From Sedimentitalea sp041224545 (GTDB taxonomy: Bacteria; Pseudomonadota; Alphaproteobacteria; Rhodobacterales; Rhodobacteraceae), in NCBI RefSeq assembly GCF_041224545.1, contig NZ_JBGFGP010000108.1:1-64000 (forward strand): a DNA stretch of 64,000 bases, read 5' to 3'. The stretch's first letter is position 1. Every line of letters begins with the position of its first letter. Shown here piece by piece: positions 51,338-60,055 of the stretch. The translations under genes and the position numbers were made by a program. The notes under the pieces are model-generated. The model was not told where the DNA came from and did no database searches. It was given only the letters and a program-made list of their open reading frames with translations.

Positions 51338-51436
51338 ATCCCGCCACTGGCTTTCGGATACCGAAGGCTACCTGCAAAAGCGTCAGGTGCCGATTTGCCT
51401 GTCAGCGCGACGGAACAGAGCGTGTCCGGTGCCCGA

Positions 51437-51943
51437 TCATTGCACAACCCGCAACACGGGCGCGGCGGCTGTCTGCCGTATGGCGCCACCCACTCCGCAG
51501 GAGAAGCGCGTGGCGAATTGCAGGGCGGTGCGGATCACGACCGGGTCCATTCTGCCCCGGGTGATTTGATACACACAGTCCCGCGCCTCCGGCGTCTGAT
51601 CGCGGCGCATGTTGTGAATCATGCCGATCAGCAGCCACTCGTCTCGGGTCACCGTGTGCTTGTCGTCGATGCACAGCGGATCCTGAAAGGTCAGCCCCTC
51701 GGTGCGGCAATGCAACAATGCCCTGACAAGCTTTTGCAGATGATACGCGACACTCAGACCAACGGATTCGTCCCATTGCTCCACCGCGATCACGAATGCC
51801 CGGTGCCAGCAGTGATGTTCCGGCTGAGTGAGAGACAGCACGAGATGACGTGCCATCGGCAAGACCGCCCGCTCGAAATCGTCGCATTGCAACTGGCTGA
51901 TGTGCAGAACGTTGGGGCACGTTGTCATGGATAACCTGCTCAT
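51437..51943 (-). CDS. Hypothetical protein, third gene of an overlapping three-gene operon
   Basis: A 168-residue soluble protein that I do not recognise. It is rich in His and Cys (TTCPNVLH, LTQPEHHCWHRAF, VRALLHCRTEGL, HTVTRDEWLLIGMIHNMRRDQ), which could bind metal. The ATG at 51943 overlaps the stop of the preceding gene (ATGA); a second ATG at 51928 is possible. No membrane helix or signal peptide. Its tight coupling to two more unknown genes argues for a real, joint function. Confidence 0.65.
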   Translation of the reverse strand: MSRLSMTTCPNVLHISQLQCDDFERAVLPMARHLVLSLTQPEHHCWHRAFVIAVEQWDESVGLSVAYHLQKLVRALLHCRTEGLTFQDPLCIDDKHTVTRDEWLLIGMIHNMRRDQTPEARDCVYQITRGRMDPVVIRTALQFATRFSCGVGGAIRQTAAAPVLRVVQ

Positions 51944-52158
51944 GCATTTCGCCGTTCTGGTTGCAGAGGGATGGGAAACAATCGGGTTACGTTTGCAGGC
52001 AGCGCGGCCTCTGACAGTTCGACAGTGAGAGAGGGACCAGCCGCTGTGGACGGGAACCGCAACTGAGCCTCGATTGCGCGTCTCAGAACAGGATTCAGAC
52101 CGCTTCCGGCACGTTGCGCCTGATCGTCGGTCGCAAGCAGGAACCTGAGCGTATTCAT
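51940..52158 (-). CDS. Hypothetical small protein, second gene of the three-gene operon
   Basis: A 72-residue protein, unrecognised. It starts at the ATG that overlaps the previous stop (TGATG at 52156-52160) and its own stop overlaps the next start (ATGA). Sequence begins MNTLRFLLATDDQAQRAG and has no Cys. The coupling on both sides is the main support that it is translated. Confidence 0.55.
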   Translation of the reverse strand: MNTLRFLLATDDQAQRAGSGLNPVLRRAIEAQLRFPSTAAGPSLTVELSEAALPANVTRLFPIPLQPERRNA

Positions 52159-52676
52159 CAGAGCGCCGCCGGTCTCGCCCGTTCGCTCGGGCCGCTCCCA
52201 TCTTTTTCTGAAAACACGGTGGCGAGGCTTTTCAGCTGCTCCATCACATCGTCGGTCGGATTGCCTTCGCACAGCATGAGAAGTTGCAGACCCGCCCGCT
52301 CCGGCCGACCCTGCCGCGCAGAACGGATTGCGGTGATCAGCCGCCGTTCGTGTTCCGTCAGTATCTGCGAGCACACGGGACAGGTTGGTGAACTGAACGA
52401 AAACACCGATGACCGGCTTTCCCGCATCGCCTGCAGGACATGCATCAGACGGTGGGCGATCCGCACGCCATCCTTTTCGCCCCACATATCCTCTGCCGTC
52501 ACGAAGCCATCAATCCATGCGCCATTCCCGGTCGGCGCAAAGCTCTGGCAGAACTTTCGGATGACGATCAGGCAGTTCAGGTCATCCGGTTCAAGGTCGG
52601 CGTGAATGACCAGGCTTTCCTTGTCTGAAAGTTGGCGCATGCAGGGGGTGTCGTTGAGTTTGCGGGAATGTCTCAT
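52158..52676 (-). CDS. Hypothetical protein, first gene of the three-gene operon
   Basis: A 172-residue soluble protein, unrecognised. Features: acidic ESLVIHADLEPDDLNCLIVI, a Trp/Gly-rich GNGAWIDGFVTAEDMWGE, and a CPVCSQ motif near 107 followed by EHERRLITAIRSARQGR, which could be a small metal or redox site. It heads the operon, 335 bp from the NhaC gene on the same strand. Confidence 0.62.
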   Translation of the reverse strand: MRHSRKLNDTPCMRQLSDKESLVIHADLEPDDLNCLIVIRKFCQSFAPTGNGAWIDGFVTAEDMWGEKDGVRIAHRLMHVLQAMRESRSSVFSFSSPTCPVCSQILTEHERRLITAIRSARQGRPERAGLQLLMLCEGNPTDDVMEQLKSLATVFSEKDGSGPSERARPAAL

Positions 52677-53011
52677 GCAGGCTCCGGATGTCGGGTGTTA
52701 GTGAAATGCCGGGCGGATTTGCTTGCAAATGTGACTGGGCACGCCTTTCTTGACAACAAAAGTCAGATATAGCAAGCCCCTTCGACAGCGATATTCCAAC
52801 GATGCGGCAACACGCAGGATTTGTGGAATATCTCGGCTTTTCACGCACGGATTTGAAAGCCGGAAAAGGACGAGCACGGTACGTGCAACGTCCTGGAGAA
52901 TAACAATTGGGGTATTGTGATGGCCGGTTGCCACGCGCAACCGGGCCGTTCACCGATCTTGAACTGCGGACGCCCGACAAAGGCGCCCGCAGTTTTTCCG
53001 CAGCAACTGCG
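52677..53011. other. 335-bp intergenic region between NhaC and the three-gene operon
   Basis: No gene seen. It must contain the promoter of the leftward three-gene operon. A weak GC-poor stretch lies at 52720-52800. No operator dyad was recognised. Confidence 0.4.
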
Positions 53012-54352
53012 TCACAGCAAAGCGAAACCCAAAAGCGCAATTGCGGCGGCAATCAGGATATAGGGCAGTTGAGTCAACGCGTGATCCATCGGCTCGACAT
53101 CCGTGGCGGTCGCAGAAAGCACGGTCGAATCGCCGTAGAAACACGCGTGGCTGCCAAATGCGCCGGCGGAAACCACCGCGCCAATCGTCAGGGCCGGATC
53201 GACCCCCAGTTCAGCGCCGAGCGGCAGCACGATCGGCAGCGCGATGGCGTACATGCCCCAGAAACTGCCGGTCGCGAAGGCGATCAGGGCGAGCGCGCCA
53301 AAGCAGATCGACGGCAGCAGGGCGGCAGACATGAAGGGACGCACGCTTTCGATCACGAGATCGGTCAACCTGAGCGTATCGTTCACGTCCTTGAGCATGA
53401 AAGACACGACGATGATGGCAATGGCAGGGAGCATTCCCTTGATGCCCTCCATGGCATAGTCGAACATCTGGTTGAACGTCAGAACGCGCTGAATACCATA
53501 GAAAACCAGCGTGATGACAAGCGCCGCAGAGACCCCCATCAGAATATCGATGCCGAACCACCACGTGAAGAACAGCAGGCTTGCAATGGGGACGACAAAG
53601 TTCCAGATGTTCGGGTCGCCCTTGAACTCGTGGTCGATCGTCAGTGCTCCGCCCCGCGCGGTGATCGTGCTTTCGCCACGTGCGGCCTTGTCCTCGGCCT
53701 TTTTCATCAGACCGATTGCCGGCACGACGCCAAGAGCGACAAGCGGTACAAGCAGAGCGGCGGCAATGGGATAGAGCATGTAGGGGATCGCCCCGATATA
53801 GGTGCGGAACCCTTCGCCATCGCCCGCAACGCCGTTGGCTTCCAGCAGACCGGAGACATAGACTGCCCATGTCGACAGCGGGATCAACACGCAGATCGGC
53901 GCGGCGGTCGTATCGACGATATAGGCCAGCATCTGGCGCGACACCTTGTGTTTATCCGTGAGGCCCTTCATCGACGACCCGACCGTCAGTGCGTTCAGGT
54001 AATCGTCGATGAAGATGACAAGCCCGAGCACCCATGTGGTCATCAGCGCCGACTTGCGGCTGCGAACAAACTTCACCAGCTTGCCGCTAAAGGCCTGCGC
54101 ACCGCCGGAATGCACGATCAGATGCGTCAGCGCGCCAAACAGGCTGACCGCCAGCAATATCCAAATCATCGTGCCATCGGCGAGCACCGATTGCGCGCTT
54201 TCCAGCGTTTTCGACATGACATCGCTGGTGGCGATCATCGCATATCCGACGATCACGCCTGCGATCAACGGCTCCAGCGACCGCCGCGACCAAACCGCGA
54301 GCACGATCACCACCAATGTGGGCACCAATGCCAGAATTCCGGGATCTTCCAC
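53012..54352 (-). CDS. NhaC-family Na+/H+ antiporter-like transporter
   Basis: A 446-residue inner-membrane protein with ten or more hydrophobic helices. Family marks are MTTWVLGLVIFIDDYLNALTVGSSMKGL (Asp pair in the membrane), DTTAAPICVLIPLSTWAVY and GAFGSHACFYGDSTVLSATAT. NhaC-type proteins exchange Na+ with H+, and some relatives carry organic cations or acids. Its place between amine-related flavoproteins leaves a substrate-transport role open. Confidence 0.88.
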   Translation of the reverse strand: MEDPGILALVPTLVVIVLAVWSRRSLEPLIAGVIVGYAMIATSDVMSKTLESAQSVLADGTMIWILLAVSLFGALTHLIVHSGGAQAFSGKLVKFVRSRKSALMTTWVLGLVIFIDDYLNALTVGSSMKGLTDKHKVSRQMLAYIVDTTAAPICVLIPLSTWAVYVSGLLEANGVAGDGEGFRTYIGAIPYMLYPIAAALLVPLVALGVVPAIGLMKKAEDKAARGESTITARGGALTIDHEFKGDPNIWNFVVPIASLLFFTWWFGIDILMGVSAALVITLVFYGIQRVLTFNQMFDYAMEGIKGMLPAIAIIVVSFMLKDVNDTLRLTDLVIESVRPFMSAALLPSICFGALALIAFATGSFWGMYAIALPIVLPLGAELGVDPALTIGAVVSAGAFGSHACFYGDSTVLSATATDVEPMDHALTQLPYILIAAAIALLGFALL

Positions 54353-54476
54353 GTTCTCCTCCTCCTTTATTTTCGTCCTGGTCTCTTGTCTCAGGCCGGA
54401 ACGGGGCGTCGTTTACGCCTGCCTTCCTGCATCAGCCTAGCGAAGCGGCCAATGAAAATTCAGTGACCTGTTGGGG

Positions 54477-54500
54477 TTAGGGATACTTCTTTAGGGGTAC
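54477..54500. promoter_or_regulatory. Direct repeats TTAGGGRTAC in the NhaC / amine oxidase divergent region
   Basis: TTAGGGATAC (54477-54486) and TTAGGGGTAC (54491-54500) are direct repeats 14 bp apart, within the 361-bp gap 54353-54713 that otherwise shows no gene. They lie 214 bp before the flavoprotein start and could bind the LuxR-type regulator at 57.7-58.6 kb. Confidence 0.4.
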
Positions 54501-54713
54501 ACGCAGACCGCGCGCTGCCGCCGCCATCGGTTGCGGGGCGGGCTGGTTCGGCAGTGATCTGCAACGTTCCGGCCGCCCGCGCGTTTACGTGATTTCGCGA
54601 CGGATGTCGCCGTGACCGTCGCTGTACTCCGTTCTGGTGACTGTTTCAGGCAACCCGCCCTGACCTAGATTGTGCCCAGGACAGCGATTTGCCTGACAAG
54701 AGGAGGAGACGAG

Positions 54714-55988
54714 ATGGGATATCCGGATTCATATTACGCAGCCACCGCAAGCGGTGCCGACGCGTTTCCGCCTTTGACAGAAAGCACCGAGGTCGAAACC
54801 TGCATCATCGGCGGTGGTTATGCCGGCCTCTCGACGGCGCTTGGACTGGTAGAACGCGGGCACAAGGATGTGGTCCTGATCGATGCGGAAGGTATCGGGT
54901 TCGGGTGTTCGGGACGGAACGGCGGGTTTGCTTTTGGCGGGTTCTCGCTGCATGAGCACGGCCTGATCAAGGCTGTCGGCAAGGAAAAGGCACGTGAGCT
55001 TTACGGCTTTACCACCGAGGGGATCGAACTCATCCGGCACCGCATCGGGAAATACGACATAGACTGCGATGCGATATGGGACGGCGTATTGCTGTGCAAC
55101 TGGTTCAAGGACGAATCCATACTGACCGATCATCGGCGTTTCATGGCGGACAGTTTCGGCGTCGAACTGGATTACATCGCGCCGGATGAACTGCGCGAGA
55201 CCGTGAAATCCCACCGCTATAACGGCGCGCTGGTCGAAAAGAACGCCTTTCACTTCCATCCGCTGAAATATGCTCTGGCCCTTGCCGCAGAGGCCGCAAA
55301 GCAGGGTGCGCGCCTATATTCGAATACCCCCGCAACGCAGATCAAGGCCGACGGACCGATCAAGGAGGTGCACACCCCGAACGGCACGATCCGGGCAAAA
55401 CGCATCGTGATTGCTTGTGGCGGATATCTTGAGGGCCTCTACAAACCTCTGGCGCGAGCATCGTTGCCGATCTCGACCTATGTGATGGTGACCGAACCGC
55501 TCGGCGCGCGCCGGGATGACGCCTTTACCTGCCAACACGCGATCTACGATACGCGCTTTGCCTTTGATTATTATCGCCCGCTGGTGGACGGCCGGATCAT
55601 GTGGGGCGGGCGCGTGGCCACGAACCTGACCGAACCGAAGAACCTCAGGGATCTGCTGTATCAGGATTTGCTCAAAGTCTATCCGCAGATGGAAGGCGTA
55701 AAAGTCGACTACGCCTGGCAAGGTTGGATGAGCTGGTCGGCCCACAAGATGCCTCAGATCGGCGAAGAGCGACCCGGAGTCTGGTACGCGCAAGCCTTTG
55801 GCGGCCACGGTGTCGCGGCAACGAACGTGACAGGTGACATGCTGGCCGCGGCGATTGCCGAAAACGACCAGCGGTATCGCAAGCTGGCGGACCGGTTCGG
55901 CCTGACCTCGACCTTCGGCCCCTTGGGAAAGATCGGAGCCGAGGTGACATATCAATACTACATGATGCGCGACCGACTGAAAGAGTGA
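54714..55988 (+). CDS. FAD-dependent amine oxidoreductase, gamma-glutamylputrescine oxidase-like (PuuB/OrdL)
   Basis: A 424-residue DAO-fold flavoprotein. FAD-binding motif IIGGGYAGLSTALGL near residue 33, then GFGCSGRNGGFAFGG (typical of PuuB/OrdL), and the C-terminal GWMSWSAHKMPQIGE and AQAFGGHGVAATNVTGD blocks. It likely oxidises a secondary amine or amino acid. The start at 54714 has AGGAGG 9 nt ahead; an ATG at 54672 is less likely. A cupin gene (53 bp on) and an amidohydrolase follow. Confidence 0.9.
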   Translation: MGYPDSYYAATASGADAFPPLTESTEVETCIIGGGYAGLSTALGLVERGHKDVVLIDAEGIGFGCSGRNGGFAFGGFSLHEHGLIKAVGKEKARELYGFTTEGIELIRHRIGKYDIDCDAIWDGVLLCNWFKDESILTDHRRFMADSFGVELDYIAPDELRETVKSHRYNGALVEKNAFHFHPLKYALALAAEAAKQGARLYSNTPATQIKADGPIKEVHTPNGTIRAKRIVIACGGYLEGLYKPLARASLPISTYVMVTEPLGARRDDAFTCQHAIYDTRFAFDYYRPLVDGRIMWGGRVATNLTEPKNLRDLLYQDLLKVYPQMEGVKVDYAWQGWMSWSAHKMPQIGEERPGVWYAQAFGGHGVAATNVTGDMLAAAIAENDQRYRKLADRFGLTSTFGPLGKIGAEVTYQYYMMRDRLKE

Positions 55989-56040
55989 ACCGGCTCGGCC
56001 TGCGCATACGCGATCTCTGCAAAATGAAAGGAAGACACAC

Positions 56041-56397
56041 ATGGCGAAATTCATGCAAAAAATGCTGCCCGATGGTCCGGACGGAACACTGGAACAGGTC
56101 AGCCTGGTTGACCGCGCGAACGTCGTCTCGGGCGATCCCGATGAGCGCGCCGCGCTGTTCTTCAGCAAGAAGGGCGTGACGGCCGGCGTCTGGGAATGCG
56201 GAGCCTACAAGGAACGCATCGAAAACCGCCCGATCGAAGAGATGTGCGTTGTCCTGTCGGGCGAAGTCACGCTTTCGACCGACGATGGCGCGTCCGAGAC
56301 CTACGGACCCGGAGACAGCTTTCTGTTTCGTCGCGGCTTCACCGGATATTGGGAAACCAGGGGCCGGTTCCGCAAGTATTTCTTTTCGGCATCATAA
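56041..56397 (+). CDS. Cupin domain-containing protein
   Basis: A 118-residue single-domain cupin: GVTAGVWECGAYKERIENRPIEEMCVVLSGEVTLSTDDG, then GPGDSFLFRRGFTGYWETRG. It belongs to the small (S)-ureidoglycine-like cupins that accompany PuuB-type oxidases; only some of the metal-binding His are kept (the first motif lacks HxH), so it may be a binding protein more than an enzyme. Second gene of the amine operon. Confidence 0.85.
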   Translation: MAKFMQKMLPDGPDGTLEQVSLVDRANVVSGDPDERAALFFSKKGVTAGVWECGAYKERIENRPIEEMCVVLSGEVTLSTDDGASETYGPGDSFLFRRGFTGYWETRGRFRKYFFSAS

Positions 56398-56502
56398 ACG
56401 TTGTCACGAAACTGCCGCCCTGGCTGATCTCTCCGGGCGGGCGCATCCTCTGCAAAACCGAACCCCGTTTCCCCGAATTTACAGTTCATCAAGGCCCGTC
56501 AC

Positions 56503-57741
56503 ATGCAGCTTCACATCAATGCGGATCGCCTCTGGCAAAATCTCATGGACATTGCACAGATCGGGGGCACCACCAGGGGTGGATGCAACCGGCAGGCGCT
56601 CACCGATCTGGACATTAAAGGGCGCACCCTGTTCGCGTCCTGGTGCACGCCCTGCGGTTTTGACATCACCTACGATGCGGTCGGCAACATGTTTGCGCGG
56701 ATGAAAGGCCGCGACGACACCTTGCCGCCGCTGGTCATCGGCAGCCATCTTGACACGCAGCCGACCGGCGGCAAGTTCGACGGGGTGCTGGGAGTGCTTG
56801 CCGGGCTTGAGGTCATGCGGGTTCTTTCGGAAAACGATCTCGTGCCGGAACGTCCGGTCGAGGTGGCCTGCTGGATGAATGAAGAAGGCGCGCGATTTGC
56901 CCCGGCTATGATGGGATCCGGTGTCTATTCGGGCATGGTTGGCCTCGAGGAGATCCGCGCATCGAAAGATCACGACAAGGTTTCGGTGGGTGAGGAATTG
57001 GATCGCCACGGTTACGCCGGCATGCCGCATCCGACCGACAAGATCATACACTCCTACCTTGAACTGCACATCGAACAGGGGCCGGTGCTCGAACGGGAAG
57101 ACAAGACCATCGGTATCGTCACCGGTGCGCAGGGCATCCGGTGGTATGACATATCGATTTCCGGTCAGGAGGTGCATGCAGGTCCGTTCCCGATGGCGAT
57201 GCGGCGCGACCCGGTTGCCGCCCTGCCCGCCCTGTTGCAGGGCGTCCGGGACATCGGCACGATCGACACGCACGCAAGGGCCACGATCGGGCAGCTGAAC
57301 GCATCCCCCGGCAGCAGGAATGTGGTGCCCGGTGAGGTTTCGCTGACCGTCGATCTGCGCCATCCGAACGAAGACACATTGACCGAAATGCACAGCAGCC
57401 TTGAGGCTCTGCTCGAACGGCTTCAGAGGGATCTTGCGGAACTCGACATCCGATCGAACCTGATCTGGCACTCGCCTGTCGTCGCCTTTGACCCCACATT
57501 GATCGACGCCGTTCGCAAAGGGGTCGCCGGTCATGGCTACAGCCATCTGGATCTCGTGTCCGGCGCCGGACATGATGCCCTGATGGTGGCGCGGAAGGTT
57601 CCGACCACGATGATCTTCATCCCGTGCCGCGACGGGCTCAGCCATAACGAGGCCGAGCATACCGAACCGTACCAGGTCGAGGCGGGCGCCAACGTTCTCT
57701 TGAGTGCGGCCTGTAACATCCTCGGACTCAGCCCGACGTAG
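56503..57741 (+). CDS. M20-family Zn-dependent hydrolase (N-carbamoyl-L-amino acid amidohydrolase / beta-ureidopropionase type)
   Basis: A 412-residue M20 amidase. Metal ligands are visible in GSHLDTQPTGGKFDGVLG (His/Asp near 85-97), NEEGARF (Glu pair near 126), HIEQGPVLE and the late HNEAEHTEPY. SHLDTQP and GGKFDG are hallmarks of the hydantoinase/carbamoylase group. It hydrolyses N-carbamoyl amino acids or similar amides. It lies 105 bp after the cupin and overlaps the convergent LuxR gene by 14 bp. Confidence 0.9.
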   Translation: MQLHINADRLWQNLMDIAQIGGTTRGGCNRQALTDLDIKGRTLFASWCTPCGFDITYDAVGNMFARMKGRDDTLPPLVIGSHLDTQPTGGKFDGVLGVLAGLEVMRVLSENDLVPERPVEVACWMNEEGARFAPAMMGSGVYSGMVGLEEIRASKDHDKVSVGEELDRHGYAGMPHPTDKIIHSYLELHIEQGPVLEREDKTIGIVTGAQGIRWYDISISGQEVHAGPFPMAMRRDPVAALPALLQGVRDIGTIDTHARATIGQLNASPGSRNVVPGEVSLTVDLRHPNEDTLTEMHSSLEALLERLQRDLAELDIRSNLIWHSPVVAFDPTLIDAVRKGVAGHGYSHLDLVSGAGHDALMVARKVPTTMIFIPCRDGLSHNEAEHTEPYQVEAGANVLLSAACNILGLSPT

Positions 57742-58591
57742 AGGTTTTCGACGCGAAATAGTGATAAAGCGGATCTTCGGAACTTGTCGGCGGGGCCGCC
57801 ATCACCGCAGAAAGAAACAAAGAGAGAAGCTCGCCCTGCGAGGCGATGTTGAGCTTCTGGTAAACCCGACGACGGTGAACCTTTATGGTTTCGGGGCTGT
57901 TATCGAATTCCCGTGCGATGGATTTGCTGGAATGACCCTGCAGGATGAGGCGCACGATATCGGATTCGCGCGGGCTGAGAACGCTCTTGCCGAACGCCTT
58001 GAAGGCCGCTTCCAGCTGCGCGGCCAGACGCCCCGTACCGTCGGTCTGGACCGGTGTCAGGCGCGTCCAGTGCCGCTTTATCAGCGCGTAGATCGCCGGC
58101 AGTGCCAGGGAAAGACGCCAAGGGTTGGTGCCATGCCCGGTTTCCTCTGCGCCCATGGAAATGCAGATCGCGGAACTCTCGCCGATATGGACCAGAATGC
58201 CACATTCATCCTGAAGCCCCATATCCCTGTAAAAAAGCTGATAATACTCGCTCGTCTTGAAGTTGTCCGGCGCGATATCGCCCAGCAGCAAGAGTTCGTC
58301 GCCGCGATGTTCCCTGAACCGCTGAAAGAAAGGATCGAGAAAATACGCGACCTTCAGATACATCTCCAGCGCCTTGAGATGGCGTTCGCTTGAATGGTTC
58401 GAATAGAGTTCGACAATCGGGTCACGGTCGAAAAACGCGGTCAGGTAGACTTTTTCGGCCCCGACAAGTTCCATGCACAATTGGCAGATCAACTCGGGAA
58501 ATCGCTCGGTGCCGACCGCATTGATACAGGCCGCAAACCGCGCGAAATCCTCTTGGCCGAAACGCGCATCCGCGATGTCGTGATGTTGCAT
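57728..58591 (-). CDS. LuxR-family transcriptional regulator
   Basis: A 287-residue regulator with an N-terminal sensor region of about 200 residues and a C-terminal LuxR helix-turn-helix (LSPRESDIVRLILQGHSSKSIAREFDNSPETIKVHRRRVYQKL, about 206-248). The sensor part is not an autoinducer domain and resembles that of amine- or alcohol-responsive solo LuxR regulators. It is convergent with the amidohydrolase and probably controls the flavoprotein-cupin-amidohydrolase operon. Confidence 0.87.
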   Translation of the reverse strand: MQHHDIADARFGQEDFARFAACINAVGTERFPELICQLCMELVGAEKVYLTAFFDRDPIVELYSNHSSERHLKALEMYLKVAYFLDPFFQRFREHRGDELLLLGDIAPDNFKTSEYYQLFYRDMGLQDECGILVHIGESSAICISMGAEETGHGTNPWRLSLALPAIYALIKRHWTRLTPVQTDGTGRLAAQLEAAFKAFGKSVLSPRESDIVRLILQGHSSKSIAREFDNSPETIKVHRRRVYQKLNIASQGELLSLFLSAVMAAPPTSSEDPLYHYFASKTSTSG

Positions 58592-58799
58592 GCTGCCCTT
58601 CCTTTATGCCGCAGCTTATCGGTTTGATTTATTTTCACAATCAAAAGCAAATGCACCCGGCAGCGATGCGAAAAACAGTTGTGCCCGCAGGAGTCGGCCG
58701 GAAAACCACCAGTTCTCGACCAAGGCAGATCGGGCGGCATCCGGAGCCGGCACCGCAGGCAAAACTGCCGGAAAGGCGTGGCTCGGGCAGATCGTATCG

Positions 58800-59864
58800 T
58801 CAGCTGCCCGGCGCCGCTCCGATCGACTCACGTTCGATGAGGTTCGTCGGGATCTGCAGCTTGCGCGGCGCGCTCGTGCTGCCGTTCAGCCGTTCGATCA
58901 GGCACTCCGTCGCCCGCGCACCGAAGCGATAGGTCGGCTGATCCACCACGGATACGGAGGGCGAGGCAATTCTCGTCCAATCCGCGTCAAACCACGAAAC
59001 AAAAGACAGGTCCCGCGGTATTCTGATACCGGCGCTGGCGAGCGCGCGGAATACATCCGCACCAATGATGCTGTCGGAAGCGAGGACGGCGGTGATACGT
59101 GGCTGCCGCTTCAAGAGCGTGGCAACGATGCCGAAGATCCTGTCTTCGTCGACGGCATTGGTAAAGATCAGCTGCTCCGGCTGCGCGACCCCCGCCTCTC
59201 GCGACGCGTCTACAAAGCCACGCAGACGTTCGCGAACCGCCGAAATGGGAACACCGCCCAGATTGTCACCCTGCAGGACCGGATCGGTCAAGGCGGTGAC
59301 ATAGGCGATTTCGCGGTGCCCGTGATCCTGCAACCGTCGCATCACATGCCGCGCCGCGTCGTAATCCGCGCCGTAGACCGCATCGGCATCGAGAGCAGCA
59401 AGATCACGATCAAGCGTCACGACGGGCGTGCCCGAAGCGATTGCGGTCTCGAGATGATCGACAACCCGGGAATCCGTCGGCGCAACGATGAGTCCCGCCA
59501 CGCGCTGGCGAAGGAGCACGCCAACCATTTCCCGCTCCTGTTCCACGGCTTCGCTCGAATTCGTGATGATGACATTCAGGCCCGCCGCCCTGGCGGTATC
59601 GGATATGCCTCGCACCGCCTTGCTGAAAAATGCGTTCTCGATATCGCCGACGACGACGCCGATCAGACCCGTGCGACCGGTGCTCATCGAACGCGCAAGA
59701 TCGTTGCCCACGTACCCCAGTTGCGCCGCGGCACGGTTCACCGCTTCGCGGGTACTCTCGCTGGCCACGCCATAGCCGCCCAGCACCCGCGCCGCAGTTG
59801 CTTTCGATACTTTCGCGGCGCGCGCCACGTCTGCGACCGTCACAGAGCCAGTGTTAGACTTCAT
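58800..59864 (-). CDS. LacI-family transcriptional regulator
   Basis: A 354-residue repressor: N-terminal HTH VADVARAAKVSKATAARVLGGYG with the hinge, then a periplasmic-binding-protein-like domain (GLIGVVVGDIENAFFSKAVRGI onwards). I start it at ATG 59864; an in-frame ATG at 59960 adds 32 non-family residues. It is divergent from the ABC transporter operon, with two operator-like palindromes between, so it probably represses that operon and perhaps itself. Confidence 0.9.
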   Translation of the reverse strand: MKSNTGSVTVADVARAAKVSKATAARVLGGYGVASESTREAVNRAAAQLGYVGNDLARSMSTGRTGLIGVVVGDIENAFFSKAVRGISDTARAAGLNVIITNSSEAVEQEREMVGVLLRQRVAGLIVAPTDSRVVDHLETAIASGTPVVTLDRDLAALDADAVYGADYDAARHVMRRLQDHGHREIAYVTALTDPVLQGDNLGGVPISAVRERLRGFVDASREAGVAQPEQLIFTNAVDEDRIFGIVATLLKRQPRITAVLASDSIIGADVFRALASAGIRIPRDLSFVSWFDADWTRIASPSVSVVDQPTYRFGARATECLIERLNGSTSAPRKLQIPTNLIERESIGAAPGS

Positions 59865-59945
59865 CCCGGGATCATCTGCTCGCTTTTCCGCATCTGTAAC
59901 AAAATCGTTGACGCGAATCAAAACATTCCTGACAAATACATCTAT

Positions 59946-59990
59946 TGAGACCGGTCTCATGATCTTCAGAATGCATTGACACCGGTATCA
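59946..59990. promoter_or_regulatory. Twin LacI-type operators
   Basis: TGAGACCGGTCTCA (59946-59959) is a perfect 14-bp palindrome with the central CG typical of LacI operators. TGACACCGGTATCA (59977-59990) is a near-perfect second copy. Their centres are 31 bp apart, three helical turns, as expected for two dimers of one repressor on one DNA face. Confidence 0.75.
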
Positions 59991-60055
59991 TAATAGGTCG
60001 GTTCGCGCAGCTCACAGACGCGCCCTGACAGCAACAACAGTGGAGACTTATCGAC

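Noticed and set aside
49473..51338. A 621-codon + strand open frame opposite the dehydrogenase-like and RpiR genes
   Set aside because: It spans two genes on the other strand, and no conserved domain is visible.
52907..54466. A 519-codon + strand open frame opposite the NhaC gene
   Set aside because: Very rich in His, Asp and Arg with no hydrophobic core; typical mirror of a membrane-protein gene.
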